Shown: one piece after another, positions 9,230-17,019 of the stretch
Layout of the letters: every line of letters begins with the position of its first letter
How positions within the stretch are numbered: the stretch's first letter is position 1
Assembly (NCBI RefSeq): GCF_016616235.1
Contig: NZ_CP067100.1
Coordinates: 5,019,001-5,083,000, forward strand
Source: Bradyrhizobium diazoefficiens
GTDB taxonomy: Bacteria > Pseudomonadota > Alphaproteobacteria > Rhizobiales > Xanthobacteraceae
DNA length: 64,000 nt
Direction of reading: 5' to 3'
Position numbers and translations under genes: made by a program
Notes under the pieces: model-generated
Databases searched by the model: none
What the model saw: only the letters and a program-made list of their open reading frames with translations
Told to the model about the DNA's origin: nothing

Positions 9230-9712
9230 ATGGCCCCGAAACATCACCCTACCCCGCTGTCCGGAGGGGACCGCAAGGCGCTGCAGAAGGAGCTCGGCCG
9301 AGCCCGGGCCATGACGAACATTCTGGCGACACAGGCGACCGAGGCCCGAGCCAAGGGCGAGGCACTCATCCGGCAGGCCGACCGGCTCCTTTGCGAGAGC
9401 TGGAACGAGCGCATGTGGGCTGACGGCGAGCCGATCGATCCGTCGCCGACGATCGACCAAGCGATCAATGGCGGCTACCCGTGGCTCGAGATCGAATGTT
9501 CGCGATGCAAGACGCGTCGGGACGTCGATCTCGCCGCGCTGCGGCACCCACCGACCACCTTCGTTCACGACCTGGCAAGCAGGCTCCGCTGCAGCAAATG
9601 CGCCAAGGCCAATCGTAGGCCGTCGGCGACGCTGCTACAGTTGGCGCAACGACCGCGGCACCCCGACAACGAGCAGCCACATAAGGACTCGAAATACGGA
9701 TCCGACGCATGA
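9230..9712 (+). CDS. Hypothetical protein with a C-terminal zinc-ribbon-like CxxC pair
   Basis: 160 residues. The N-terminal half is a basic helical segment (KALQKELGRARAMTNIL). The C-terminal half has IECSRCKTRRDVDLAAL and RLRCSKCAKANRRPS, two CxxC pairs that would hold one zinc ion, as in small nucleic-acid-binding ribbons. The stop overlaps the next start (ATGA at 9709), so the two are translationally coupled. With the downstream ParB-like protein and the SRAP gene it forms a three-gene unit next to ku. Confidence 0.75.
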   Translation: MAPKHHPTPLSGGDRKALQKELGRARAMTNILATQATEARAKGEALIRQADRLLCESWNERMWADGEPIDPSPTIDQAINGGYPWLEIECSRCKTRRDVDLAALRHPPTTFVHDLASRLRCSKCAKANRRPSATLLQLAQRPRHPDNEQPHKDSKYGSDA

Positions 9713-10248
9713 CAACGTTGCAAGACATCAAGAAGGACCTGCCCGACTGGCCCGACGACGTTATCGACCAGTGGCTTCTCAAGCTCGCCAACCAAACCGG
9801 CATGGGCTGGCCTCCGTCCGAACCGCTGGCGGGACGCTGGAAGCTACTGCTCACGCACCCGGTGTCGTGGTGGAAAGAGGTGACTTGGACGCAGCAGAAG
9901 CGCGACTGCAGCTTCGACAAGCTGTCTATCGACGGCCGCAAGACGATGAACAACATGTACGATGCGTTGATAGATGGTCAGGACAACGGCTTCGGCGGCG
10001 ACAACAGTCCCGCTCGGTTTCAACGCCAGTTGAGCATCTTGACGACGACAGGTGAATTCGAACGGCCTCCCGTGCTGTTCCCGATCGCCAGTGGCCTGAG
10101 CCCGCTGGATGGCAATCATCGCATCTTCGCCCATCACATCGCCTTGCAACTGGCCGACGAGGACCTCGCGAAGTACAAGGTCAAGCGACCTGACGCCATC
10201 CAGACCGTCTGGATCGGCAGCCACAAGAACGGTGAGGATCCTGGTTAG
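9709..10248 (+). CDS. Hypothetical protein with a ParB/sulfiredoxin-like motif
   Basis: 179 residues, ATG overlapping the previous stop. The only recognisable signature is SPLDGNHRIFAHH at 131-143, resembling the G-x-H-R box of the ParB/Srx fold, whose members bind or hydrolyse nucleotides or act as nucleases. The N-terminal region (DDVIDQWLLKLANQ, GRWKLLLTHPVSWW) has no assignment. It is sandwiched between a zinc-ribbon protein and an SRAP abasic-site protein. Motif resemblance is weak and the activity is unknown. Confidence 0.7.
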   Translation: MTTLQDIKKDLPDWPDDVIDQWLLKLANQTGMGWPPSEPLAGRWKLLLTHPVSWWKEVTWTQQKRDCSFDKLSIDGRKTMNNMYDALIDGQDNGFGGDNSPARFQRQLSILTTTGEFERPPVLFPIASGLSPLDGNHRIFAHHIALQLADEDLAKYKVKRPDAIQTVWIGSHKNGEDPG

Positions 10249-10254
10249 CAGTCC

Positions 10255-10977
10255 ATGTGCAATCTCTACTCGATCACCACCAATCAGGCCGCCATCAGCG
10301 CGCTCTTCCGCGTGGTCAATCGGTACGTCGGCAACCTCGCGCCGATGCCGGGTGTCTTTCCCGACTACACGGCGCCGATCGCCCGGACCGGTGCGGACGG
10401 TCGCGAGCTCGCGACCGCGCGCTGGGGCATGCCGTCGTCGTCCAAAGCGCTCATGGACGCCACGAAGAAGCGGGCGGAGAAGCTGCAAGCTAAGGGCAAG
10501 ACCGTCGACTTCAAGGAATTGCTCCGCATGGAGCCCGACGGTGGCACCACCAACATCAGAAACGTGAAGTCGAAGCACTGGACGCGCTGGCTCGGCGTCG
10601 AGAACCGCTGCGTGGTGCCGTTCAACTCGTTCAGCGAGTACAACAAGGCCGAGGGCGGCGATGTCTGGTTCGCGCTCGACGAGACACGCCCACTCGCTTG
10701 CTTCGCCGGAATCTGGACAAACTGGACCTCGGTCCGAAAGGTCAAGGAAGGCGAGACGACCAACGATCTCTACGCATTCCTGACGACGGAGGCCAACACG
10801 GAGGTCTTCGCCATCCACCCGAAGGCGATGCCGGTGATCCTGACGACGCCCGACGAGGTCGAGACCTGGATGACTGCGCCGGCGGAAGAAGCGCTCAAGC
10901 TACAGCGGCCGCTTCCGAACGGGACGTTGCGGATCGTGGCCCGCGGCGTGAAGGAAGATCCGGCGCCAGCAGCCTAG
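10255..10977 (+). CDS. SOS-response-associated peptidase family protein (SRAP, YedK/HMCES-like)
   Basis: 240 residues. Family hallmarks are all present: the exposed Cys2 after Met removal (MCNLYS), N103 (NVKSK), E128 (SFSEYN) and H188 (FAIHPKAMPVI). In YedK/HMCES, Cys2 forms a thiazolidine crosslink with abasic sites in single-stranded DNA and shields them. It starts 7 bases after the ParB-like gene. A truncated second copy of its N-terminus lies at 27614. A repair role fits the nearby ku. Confidence 0.93.
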   Translation: MCNLYSITTNQAAISALFRVVNRYVGNLAPMPGVFPDYTAPIARTGADGRELATARWGMPSSSKALMDATKKRAEKLQAKGKTVDFKELLRMEPDGGTTNIRNVKSKHWTRWLGVENRCVVPFNSFSEYNKAEGGDVWFALDETRPLACFAGIWTNWTSVRKVKEGETTNDLYAFLTTEANTEVFAIHPKAMPVILTTPDEVETWMTAPAEEALKLQRPLPNGTLRIVARGVKEDPAPAA

Positions 10978-11103
10978 CGTTCTGCACAGCCTCACGGAAC
11001 AGGTGGACAAGCCTCGGCTCTGCCGATTGCGAATCCCTGACCCGTGCTAACCGCCCGGAACGAACGGCGGGACACAAGGATTCGTCCGGCAGGAGCGATC
11101 TCG

Positions 11104-11373
11104 ATGCTGATGACGAAAGAAAGACGGCCAGCGATCCGGACGCTGCGCGGATGGGCGATCTCCGTCCTGCAGGAGGCCGGCGCAATACGCGAATGCGAAG
11201 AGCACGGCTGGATGCAGGACCGCGCCGACCCGCACGCCCGAGAGCGCGCCTTCGCCAGCGCCCGTCAGAATCCGCCGGCCGGTGTCTCTGCGGAGGGCGC
11301 GGCAGCGGAGATCCGGGATGTGCTGGACTCGATCGGCGACACCTGCCCCGAGTGCGGGCCGGATCGCGGCTAG
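11104..11373 (+). CDS. Small hypothetical protein
   Basis: 89 residues from ATG 11104, chosen because an AGGAG ribosome site lies about 9 bases upstream; the longer frame from 11044 lacks one. Sequence contains RTLRGWAISVLQEAGAIREC and a C-terminal CPECG motif, suggesting a possible metal-binding end. No family recognised. Its end overlaps by four bases the convergent gene at 11370. Confidence 0.6.
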   Translation: MLMTKERRPAIRTLRGWAISVLQEAGAIRECEEHGWMQDRADPHARERAFASARQNPPAGVSAEGAAAEIRDVLDSIGDTCPECGPDRG

Positions 11374-11534
11374 GCCGCCTCCTCGGCACCGGGCCTCGAA
11401 GGCGCCCGCACACGGGCGAGCTCCTGCCAGGCCATCGCGAGGCCGATCCAGCGTTGCCGCTCAAGCCCAGCGGCCGCCGCGGCGAGCCTCATCGCCTCTG
11501 CCGCTTCGCGCTCGGGGTCGTAGTCGCTGTCCAT
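11370..11534 (-). CDS. Very small alanine-rich helical protein
   Basis: 54 residues from the minus-strand ATG at 11534. Only this C-terminal part of a longer open frame looks like protein. It begins MDSDYDPEREAAEAMRLA and goes on with GLERQRWIGLAMAWQEL, predicted as two amphipathic helices. No function assigned. Convergent with the previous gene. Confidence 0.5.
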   Translation of the reverse strand: MDSDYDPEREAAEAMRLAAAAAGLERQRWIGLAMAWQELARVRAPSRPGAEEAA

Positions 11535-11735
11535 GTGCTCGATATCGTAGCTGAGACCGGTAAATGACAAGTGGCGGTCGGATCCGTAGGAATCCGGACA
11601 CAGACCACCGACACCGCCGCCTATTCGCGCCCGTCTCCTTCGCAGCGCTTCTGGCCGCCCATCCGAGCCGCCTGGCTGCCTAGCCAGCAGGTACCGCCGC
11701 ATGATTGAATGATCGCGGACGCGAGGGCAGGTGCA

Positions 11736-12203
11736 ATGGACAAGCTGAGTTTCCAGAATCCCCTCTTCGCCACCTATGCCGTCGCCGCCTCGATCATGAT
11801 CCTCAAGGCGGTCTTGATGTCGTGGCTGACGGTCGTCCGGATGATGCAGGTCAAAGGCGGCTTTCGCTCGCCCGAGGACGTCAGGAAGACGGTCCTCAAT
11901 CCCAACCCGAGCCCCGAACAATTGGCGCCCAACGAATACGTGGATCGCATCCGGCGAATCCAGCTGAACGATCTCGAGAACCTGCCGTACTTCCTGATCG
12001 CCGGCTTTCTCTTCATCCTGACGCAGCCTTCGCTGCGGCTCGCCCAGTGGCTGCTATATGGCTACGTCGTTTCGCGCCTATTGCATTTCGCGGCCTACTT
12101 CACGGCCAGGACACACGACACCCGCGCCACGCTCTGGACGGTGGGCTCGGCAATCTTGATCTTCATGACGTGCTGGACCCTTTCGGCGGCTTGGGGCGCG
12201 TGA
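11736..12203 (+). CDS. MAPEG-family membrane protein
   Basis: 155 residues from ATG 11736; an in-frame ATG at 11709 would add nine residues. Four hydrophobic segments are visible, and the loop DRIRRIQLNDLENLPYF matches the MAPEG signature (ERxxRxHxNxLENxP). The family includes glutathione S-transferases and other small integral membrane enzymes of lipid or xenobiotic metabolism; substrate unknown. The final 41 bases overlap the convergent gene at 12163. Confidence 0.85.
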   Translation: MDKLSFQNPLFATYAVAASIMILKAVLMSWLTVVRMMQVKGGFRSPEDVRKTVLNPNPSPEQLAPNEYVDRIRRIQLNDLENLPYFLIAGFLFILTQPSLRLAQWLLYGYVVSRLLHFAAYFTARTHDTRATLWTVGSAILIFMTCWTLSAAWGA

Positions 12204-12390
12204 CCTCGCCGGAGGTTTCGGCCGACGCCGTCTTGCGGGCCAACCGTTCCGCCTTCAATCTCTCACGGTTCGCGCGGAAATCCTGCTGCCCCTGCTCGTA
12301 TTCCGACACCTCTGGCGCCGCGTTCTTGAAGAACTTCTGCGCTTCCCGCTCGGCCGCGGTCGGCGTCTTCCCGGACGTCCGATTGCTCAT
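12163..12390 (-). CDS. Small charged hypothetical protein
   Basis: 75 residues. The start at 12390 is fixed by a GGAGGAG ribosome site just upstream; the longer frame to 12411 would place the site inside the gene. The sequence is strongly charged and helical (AAEREAQKFFKNAAPE, QQDFRANRERLKAERLARK). No family recognised. It is the last of a minus-strand run of small genes (12163-13446). Confidence 0.65.
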   Translation of the reverse strand: MSNRTSGKTPTAAEREAQKFFKNAAPEVSEYEQGQQDFRANRERLKAERLARKTASAETSGEVTRPKPPKGSSTS

Positions 12391-12425
12391 CTGCTCCTCC
12401 TTCGATCGCAAAGAGCCCCGGCGGT

Positions 12426-12599
12426 CTAGCCGTCGTCCGGCTCCCGCACGACCGCATCACCTTCGTCCTCTTCCTCTTGGTCTTCCTCATCTTCGTCGTC
12501 GTCTTCATTGGGATCGCGGGGCGGCATGCCTTCGACGAGGACGAAGGGGCCGACATCGGTCAACCTGGTCGAAGATTCCTCCGGCAAGAGCACGCTCAT
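12426..12599 (-). CDS. Small protein with an extremely acidic tail
   Basis: 57 residues from the ATG at 12599, preceded by a GAGGAG ribosome site. The first half (LTDVGPFVLVEGMPPRD) is ordinary; the second is almost entirely Asp/Glu (NEDDDEDEEDQEEEDEGD). Such tails can mimic nucleic acid or bind basic proteins. Function unknown. Confidence 0.6.
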   Translation of the reverse strand: MSVLLPEESSTRLTDVGPFVLVEGMPPRDPNEDDDEDEEDQEEEDEGDAVVREPDDG

Positions 12600-12688
12600 T
12601 GTTTGCTCCTCGTTGCCACCGCGCCGCCGCGCATCGGCGCATCCCCACGCCGGCTTCAGTTGCGCTCGGTTAGCCGCTGCTTTCGCAG

Positions 12689-13174
12689 TCAGTCTTTCAG
12701 CTTCTCCACGACGGCCGCGCTGTCGACCACCTTGCCGTCGCGACTGAGCGGCACGTAGGCGGCCTTCCGCCCTTCGGCATCCGTGACTTCGATGACCTGC
12801 GGCATGGTGTCGGGGTATTCGCCGGCATGTTCCTTGGTCTCGACATGATAGCCCTCGAAGCGCAGGTCGCTGCCGTCCATTCCGGGATCCTGCGGCCGCT
12901 TCTCCGGCGCCATCGGCGGCAGGTCGGGCTCTTCGGGCTGCACCGGCGGAGAGCTCCATGACGATGCGCCGCGATCGAGAAGGCGCCGGAGCTCGGCGAC
13001 CGCCTCGCCACGGCTTTCGAGCTCGTCGACGGCGGCGACGACCTGATCGCGATCGAGAACATCGAGGAGATCGTTGATGGTCCGCTCGCAGTCGCGCTCG
13101 CCCGGTTCCACGTAGCTCGCCAGGATCGCCTGCGCCCGCTCGACCGCGGCCAGCACCTCTTTCTCGGCACTCAT
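12689..13174 (-). CDS. Hypothetical protein, two-part
   Basis: 161 residues. An acidic helical N-terminal part (SAEKEVLAAVERAQAILA, CERTINDLLDVLDRD) is joined by a proline-rich linker (PPVQPEEPDLPPMAPEKRP) to a small beta-type C-terminal part (GYHVETKEHAGEYPDTMP, VIEVTDAEGRKAAYVPL). I do not recognise either part. It is first or second in a minus-strand series of small genes with good ribosome sites. Confidence 0.65.
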   Translation of the reverse strand: MSAEKEVLAAVERAQAILASYVEPGERDCERTINDLLDVLDRDQVVAAVDELESRGEAVAELRRLLDRGASSWSSPPVQPEEPDLPPMAPEKRPQDPGMDGSDLRFEGYHVETKEHAGEYPDTMPQVIEVTDAEGRKAAYVPLSRDGKVVDSAAVVEKLKD

Positions 13175-13254
13175 CGGCCTACTCCACGCAACTGAACTCG
13201 TGGATTCAATCGGAGCGCAGACGCCTTGTTCCCAACCTGCCCAGGGCGGGATCT

Positions 13255-13446
13255 TCAGCGAGCCAAGCGCTTCTCCACCCGCTTGCGCGACTTGCCGACC
13301 TTCTTCACGGCCTTCTTCACCGCCGACGCCGAACGCCCGGTCTTCCTGGCTTCATAGCGCACCTCATGGCCCTGCCCGCCGGCCACGCGCGCCCGGTCCT
13401 GCTTGCGTCCTCGGGGCGTCTTGGCCGTCTTCTTCGTCGTCGCCAT
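13255..13446 (-). CDS. DUF3606-like small basic protein
   Basis: 63 residues from the ATG at 13446, with an AGGAGA ribosome site. A lysine/arginine-rich N-terminus is followed by GHEVRYEARKTGRSASAV and KKAVKKVGKSRKRVEKRL. This matches the DUF3606 pattern (x-EV-x-Y-x-tk-x-G-x-S, then AV-xx-VG-xS-xxxV), a family of short proteins very common in Bradyrhizobium. Function unknown; the charge suggests nucleic-acid contact. Confidence 0.75.
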   Translation of the reverse strand: MATTKKTAKTPRGRKQDRARVAGGQGHEVRYEARKTGRSASAVKKAVKKVGKSRKRVEKRLAR

Positions 13447-13555
13447 TGTCGTTCTCCTGTGGGAATTCACAAAATCCAACGCCGCGAAGGATTCCGGGGT
13501 TCCGGAACGATTCGTACCGCGCCTGTTTGAATCGCTTGTTGCGTGGAGTTCGTGA

Positions 13556-13824
13556 GTGGCGTTGCCTCGTGCAAAACCGGCGATAATCGGCCTCAAAGTG
13601 CCGTTTCCCGGGTTCATCGAGCCGGCCCTTGCATCCTCTATCGAGCGGGTGCCGAGCGGACAGCGGTGGATTCACGAGATCAAGTTCGACGGCTACCGCG
13701 TCCAGGTCCATCTGGCCAACCAAGCCGTGAACCCAAGCTCCTCGCCGAGATCGAGTACCGCGCCAAGTCGGCGGAAGGAAAGGTCCGGCACCCGTTCTTC
13801 AAGGGCCTGCGGGAGGACCTCTGA
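13556..13824 (+). pseudogene. ligD: DNA ligase D remnant with internal deletion
   Basis: The first 57 codons (GTG 13556) match the start of a LigD ligase domain, including the nucleotidyl-lysine motif WIHEIKFDGYR. After LANQAV the frame changes near 13722-13735. The end of the same domain (KLLAEIEYRAKSAEGKVRHP, then FFKGLREDL) continues in another frame to the stop at 13822-13824. The intervening adenylation core and any polymerase domain are missing. An intact, different LigD is at 33201. The remnant lies 4.9 kb from ku, suggesting an older ku-ligD island. Confidence 0.87.
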
Positions 13825-13861
13825 CGGTGCATGGAGCGACTATCACGAGGATGGGTACGAC

Positions 13862-14353
13862 ATGAACGAGAAAAGCGAGATCGGTCGCGTCTGGGATATC
13901 ATCGAAAAGGTCGGCGTGTGCATGCTGACGACGCGATTCGCGGGCGGGCTACGCGCGCGCCCGCTCGAGGCAAGGCCCGACCGCGAAGCCGGCCTGATCT
14001 ACTTCGTGACCGGCCTCCACAGCCCCAAGGAGGATGAGATCGCGTCCGCTCCCGACGTCGGCCTCGTATTCATCGATCCGGACGACAAGGCCTACCTGTC
14101 GATCACCGGCCGCGCCTCGATCCTGCGGGATGTCGAGAAGACGAAGGCGGTCTGGCGGAAGACCGACGAGGTGTGGTGGCCCGACGGTCCGGCCAGCCCG
14201 GACGTGAGCTTGCTCCGGATCGAACCTGTCACGGCCGAACTGTGGGACGGACCGGCGAGCGCAGCCGTCACCGCCTTCGAGTTCGTCAAGGCGAGGTTGA
14301 CCGGCCAGGAGCCGAAGCTCGGCCAGAATCGCAAGACGACCCTCAAGATGTGA
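13862..14353 (+). CDS. Pyridoxamine 5'-phosphate oxidase-like (general stress protein 26-type) FMN-binding protein
   Basis: 163 residues from ATG 13862. The split-barrel pattern of the PPOX-like family is visible: IGRVWDIIEKVGVCMLTTR, LEARPDREAGLIYFVTG, DVGLVFIDPDDKAYLSITG and VWWPDGPASPDVSLLRIEP. The family includes FMN- or F420-dependent reductases and stress proteins. The start lies 37 bases after the LigD remnant; the frame is open through the remnant but unrelated there. Exact substrate unknown. Confidence 0.85.
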   Translation: MNEKSEIGRVWDIIEKVGVCMLTTRFAGGLRARPLEARPDREAGLIYFVTGLHSPKEDEIASAPDVGLVFIDPDDKAYLSITGRASILRDVEKTKAVWRKTDEVWWPDGPASPDVSLLRIEPVTAELWDGPASAAVTAFEFVKARLTGQEPKLGQNRKTTLKM

Positions 14354-14388
14354 GGGTGCTTTCGACAACTTCAGGAAGACGGCGCGCC

Positions 14389-14420
14389 TACTTCCGGCCG
14401 GCGCCTGCGCGTTCGAATTA
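14389..14420 (-). repeat. Orphan copy of the 3' end of a small secreted-protein gene
   Basis: On the minus strand this short stretch encodes NSNAQAPAGRK then a stop, nearly identical to the end of the glycine-rich gene at 18386 (NSNAQAPAPRK). Nineteen consecutive bases (gcgcctgcgcgttcgaatt) are shared with 18403-18421. No upstream part of the gene is present, so this is a leftover of a paralogue or a recombination scar. The two copies bracket the catabolic insert at 14.5-18 kb. Confidence 0.6.
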
Positions 14421-14477
14421 GCTGGCTAAACTCGCCGTCGGTTGGTGAGAAGTCGACTAAGGGGCCCGAAGGAGACG

Positions 14478-15686
14478 CTAGGGGACGCCCAGCTCTTTGG
14501 CTCGATCGAGGCTCGCGATCATCGACACTCTTCGTAGGAACTCGCGAGTCAAGTGCCGGTCATTCGCCGTCCGTCTCAGCTCGTCGCGGAAACCATCTCG
14601 CTCGTCAGGGTCACTGGTTTCCAGATTGTGCTTGGCGCGGATGGAGTGCTTCTGCACATGCTCGATTGCCACCGCGCGGCGCTGCAGATCGTAAAGGTCC
14701 AAATCGGTGTCTGGAGCCGGTCTTGTGCAAACCTCGCCCAGTCGCTCCGCCAGATTCACCGCATCGTGGATTCCTCCGTTCAATCCCATCCCGCCCAGCG
14801 GATTGTTGATGTGAGCAGCATCGCCGGCGAGAAAGACGCGCCCGGCGCGGAATGCCGCCGCGACACGCTGGTGCACTTTGAAGAGGGCGATGCGTGCGAT
14901 CTTGTCGTCGTCAACTCCGGAAGCAAGCGTTGACAGCGCGGCTCGGGCAAAGGCGGGGCTGGTCGACGTAGCATCTGGCAGATCTCGCGCGAGCGGTAAT
15001 ATCACGCGCCACCTGGACGGGAGTTGCAATAGAAAGCGCCAGTTCGTCGGTGCCGCTACATAGGTCAGCGATTCCAAGCCAGCCAGCGCGGTATGGAAAT
15101 CGAAAGACGTGTCTACGATCAGAAAGCGTTCGGGCCAGGTGAAGCCTTGGAACGGAATGCCCAGCGCCTTGCGCACGGCGCTGTGACTGCCGTCGGCACC
15201 GATCAGCCAGCTGCCGCGTTCCTCTCGCGGAGCGGAGCTGACCGATGAGAGCTTGACGGTGACGCCGGTCCGATCTTGCGAAACGCCGCTAACGCGCGTT
15301 CCAAACTCGAATTGGTAGTTCGGATTGCCGTACAGTTGATCGTGAATGATGCGCGTGAGATTGAATTGCTCGCACTGCAATCTGTACGGATGCCGTGTCA
15401 AGTCGGCGATAGCAGAATAGTCAAACGTGGCCATCACCTCATCGCGTCCGGAGCGATATTGCAGCCGGCGCGCAATCAAACCGCCTTGGACCAGCGATTC
15501 GGCCAAGCCGAGGTCGTCGAGCATATCGAGCGTCGGTGGATGGAAGGTGGTCGCCCGCGATTCCGTGGCGAGCGCCACGGACGCTTCGAACACCTTCACC
15601 GGAATACCGCGCCGTACCAGGCAGGCGGCTGCGGTGAGGCCGACTGGTCCTGCGCCGGCGATCAATATGCGCTGGTTCGGCATCAT
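14478..15686 (-). CDS. FAD-dependent aromatic monooxygenase (PHBH/TfdB class A type)
   Basis: 402 residues from ATG 15686 (a second ATG follows at once). The frame is open for 96 further codons upstream but that part is low-complexity and overlaps the neighbouring leader. Three class A flavoprotein motifs are visible: GxGxxG in RILIAGAGPVGLTAAACL, the DG motif in LIGADGSHSAVRKALG, and the GD motif in VFLAGDAAHINNPLGG. It should hydroxylate an aromatic or polyketide-like substrate with NAD(P)H and O2. It lies downstream of a Bug receptor, with a LysR regulator divergent from both. Confidence 0.9.
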   Translation of the reverse strand: MMPNQRILIAGAGPVGLTAAACLVRRGIPVKVFEASVALATESRATTFHPPTLDMLDDLGLAESLVQGGLIARRLQYRSGRDEVMATFDYSAIADLTRHPYRLQCEQFNLTRIIHDQLYGNPNYQFEFGTRVSGVSQDRTGVTVKLSSVSSAPREERGSWLIGADGSHSAVRKALGIPFQGFTWPERFLIVDTSFDFHTALAGLESLTYVAAPTNWRFLLQLPSRWRVILPLARDLPDATSTSPAFARAALSTLASGVDDDKIARIALFKVHQRVAAAFRAGRVFLAGDAAHINNPLGGMGLNGGIHDAVNLAERLGEVCTRPAPDTDLDLYDLQRRAVAIEHVQKHSIRAKHNLETSDPDERDGFRDELRRTANDRHLTREFLRRVSMIASLDRAKELGVP

Positions 15687-15742
15687 GTCGGTGGGTGCTT
15701 TGTGCCTGGTTGAGAAACCGGGAGAGGTCGGCCTGCCAGAGC

Positions 15743-16723
15743 CTATTCGGCCCTGACGTTTGCCGCTTTGAGGATCGGCCACCACTTCTGGATTTCGGCT
15801 TTTTGCAGCTCTGCCAAGGCCTGAGGCGTTTGCTGTTCGCGTGGCGGGATTTGGACACCGAGGCTCTCCAGCCGGTGACGGACGACGGGGTCGGCCAGCG
15901 CGTCGACGACCGCCGCGTTCAGCTTGGCGATGACAGCTCCTGGGGTTGCTTTTGGCGCGAAGAGAGCGTGCCAAACCGAGATTTGGAGGCCCGGGAGTCC
16001 AGCCTCCTCAACGGTCGGCACTTCGGGCGCGGACGCCAAGCGCTTCTTCGCTGTGACCGCGTACACCTTGAGTTCGCCGTTGCGTACGTGCGGCAACGCG
16101 CTGGACACCTGATCGAACATCACATCGAGGCGTCCCGCGATCAGGTCCTGCATGACAGGCGCCGCGCCGCGATACGGCACGAACTGAAAGTGCGTCCCGG
16201 TCAAATGCTGAAACAGGATCGCGGCGACGTGGGAGGCGCTGCCCACGCCCGACGTGCCTTGTAGAGCCTTGTCCGGGTTCGCCTGCAGCCACTGGACGAG
16301 TTGCTGCAAGTTTTCAGCAGGCAATGAGCTCCGTCCCAGGATCAGGAGTGGATTGTTCCCGAGCAGCGAGATCGGCTCGAAGTCCTGCACGACGTCGTAG
16401 GGCAGCGGGTAAATCGCCCCGTTGAGGACGTGCGTGCCCCAATAGCCGTAGCTCACGGTGTAGCCATCGTTTGCGCTGCGGGCGACCTTGCCTGCCGCCA
16501 CGCTTCCTGCTCCTCCGACGACATTTTCGATGATGACCGGCTGGCCGAGCGTGACCCTCATCCGGTCGGCCATAATGCGCGCCTGCACGTCCGCTGGTCC
16601 GCCCGCCGCAAATGGCACCACAACGGTGATTGGACGCGAAGGGAATTCCTTGGCGGAGGCATTGCCGGCGGCCAGCCAGGCGGCGGCCATGATCGAGCAC
16701 GCGAGGTGGGTGAGACTTGTCAT
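15743..16723 (-). CDS. Bug/TctC-family periplasmic solute-binding protein
   Basis: 326 residues from ATG 16723 with a GGGGAGAAA ribosome site; the longer frame upstream is spurious. A signal peptide (LACSIMAAAWLAAGNASA) is followed by the family start FPSRPITVVVPFAAGGPADV, then QPVIIENVVGGAGSVAAGKV and a C-terminal PGAVIAKLNAAVVDALADP. Bug proteins bind carboxylates and work with tripartite tricarboxylate transporters or as sensors; no TctA/TctB genes are nearby. Together with the FAD monooxygenase it suggests uptake and oxidation of an aromatic acid. Confidence 0.92.
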   Translation of the reverse strand: MTSLTHLACSIMAAAWLAAGNASAKEFPSRPITVVVPFAAGGPADVQARIMADRMRVTLGQPVIIENVVGGAGSVAAGKVARSANDGYTVSYGYWGTHVLNGAIYPLPYDVVQDFEPISLLGNNPLLILGRSSLPAENLQQLVQWLQANPDKALQGTSGVGSASHVAAILFQHLTGTHFQFVPYRGAAPVMQDLIAGRLDVMFDQVSSALPHVRNGELKVYAVTAKKRLASAPEVPTVEEAGLPGLQISVWHALFAPKATPGAVIAKLNAAVVDALADPVVRHRLESLGVQIPPREQQTPQALAELQKAEIQKWWPILKAANVRAE

Positions 16724-16737
16724 TCTATTTCTCCCCG

Positions 16738-16902
16738 CTATCCGGCAGCGACCAGGATATCCGCGATCTCGCTGCCGAAGCCGGCAACGAACAGCAGCGC
16801 GCTGAGCATCAATCCACCCACGGACCAGAGGCACAAAACGAGAAAGGCGGTGTCGCGCGTGGGTCGGACCGTGCCCAGCGAGGGGAGGACGTGGGTGTTC
16901 AT
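16738..16902 (-). CDS. Small single-span membrane protein
   Basis: 54 residues from the ATG at 16902, with GGAG 9 bases upstream. One clear hydrophobic helix (AFLVLCLWSVGGLMLSALLF) sits at residues 19-38. It is the first gene of the leftward Bug/monooxygenase unit, 14 bases before the Bug start, and divergent from the LysR gene. It is too short and too simple to be TctB, but could be a membrane partner of the receptor. Confidence 0.55.
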   Translation of the reverse strand: MNTHVLPSLGTVRPTRDTAFLVLCLWSVGGLMLSALLFVAGFGSEIADILVAAG

Positions 16903-17019
16903 GGTGTTGCGCTCCGCGTGGTCTCGACGCCAATAATCGGCTGAGAACGTTGCGACACTAGCTCCCCTCCGGTACAAGCAATATTCTCTATTTTCCTTGA
17001 TCCACCAAAGTCCTAGCTT

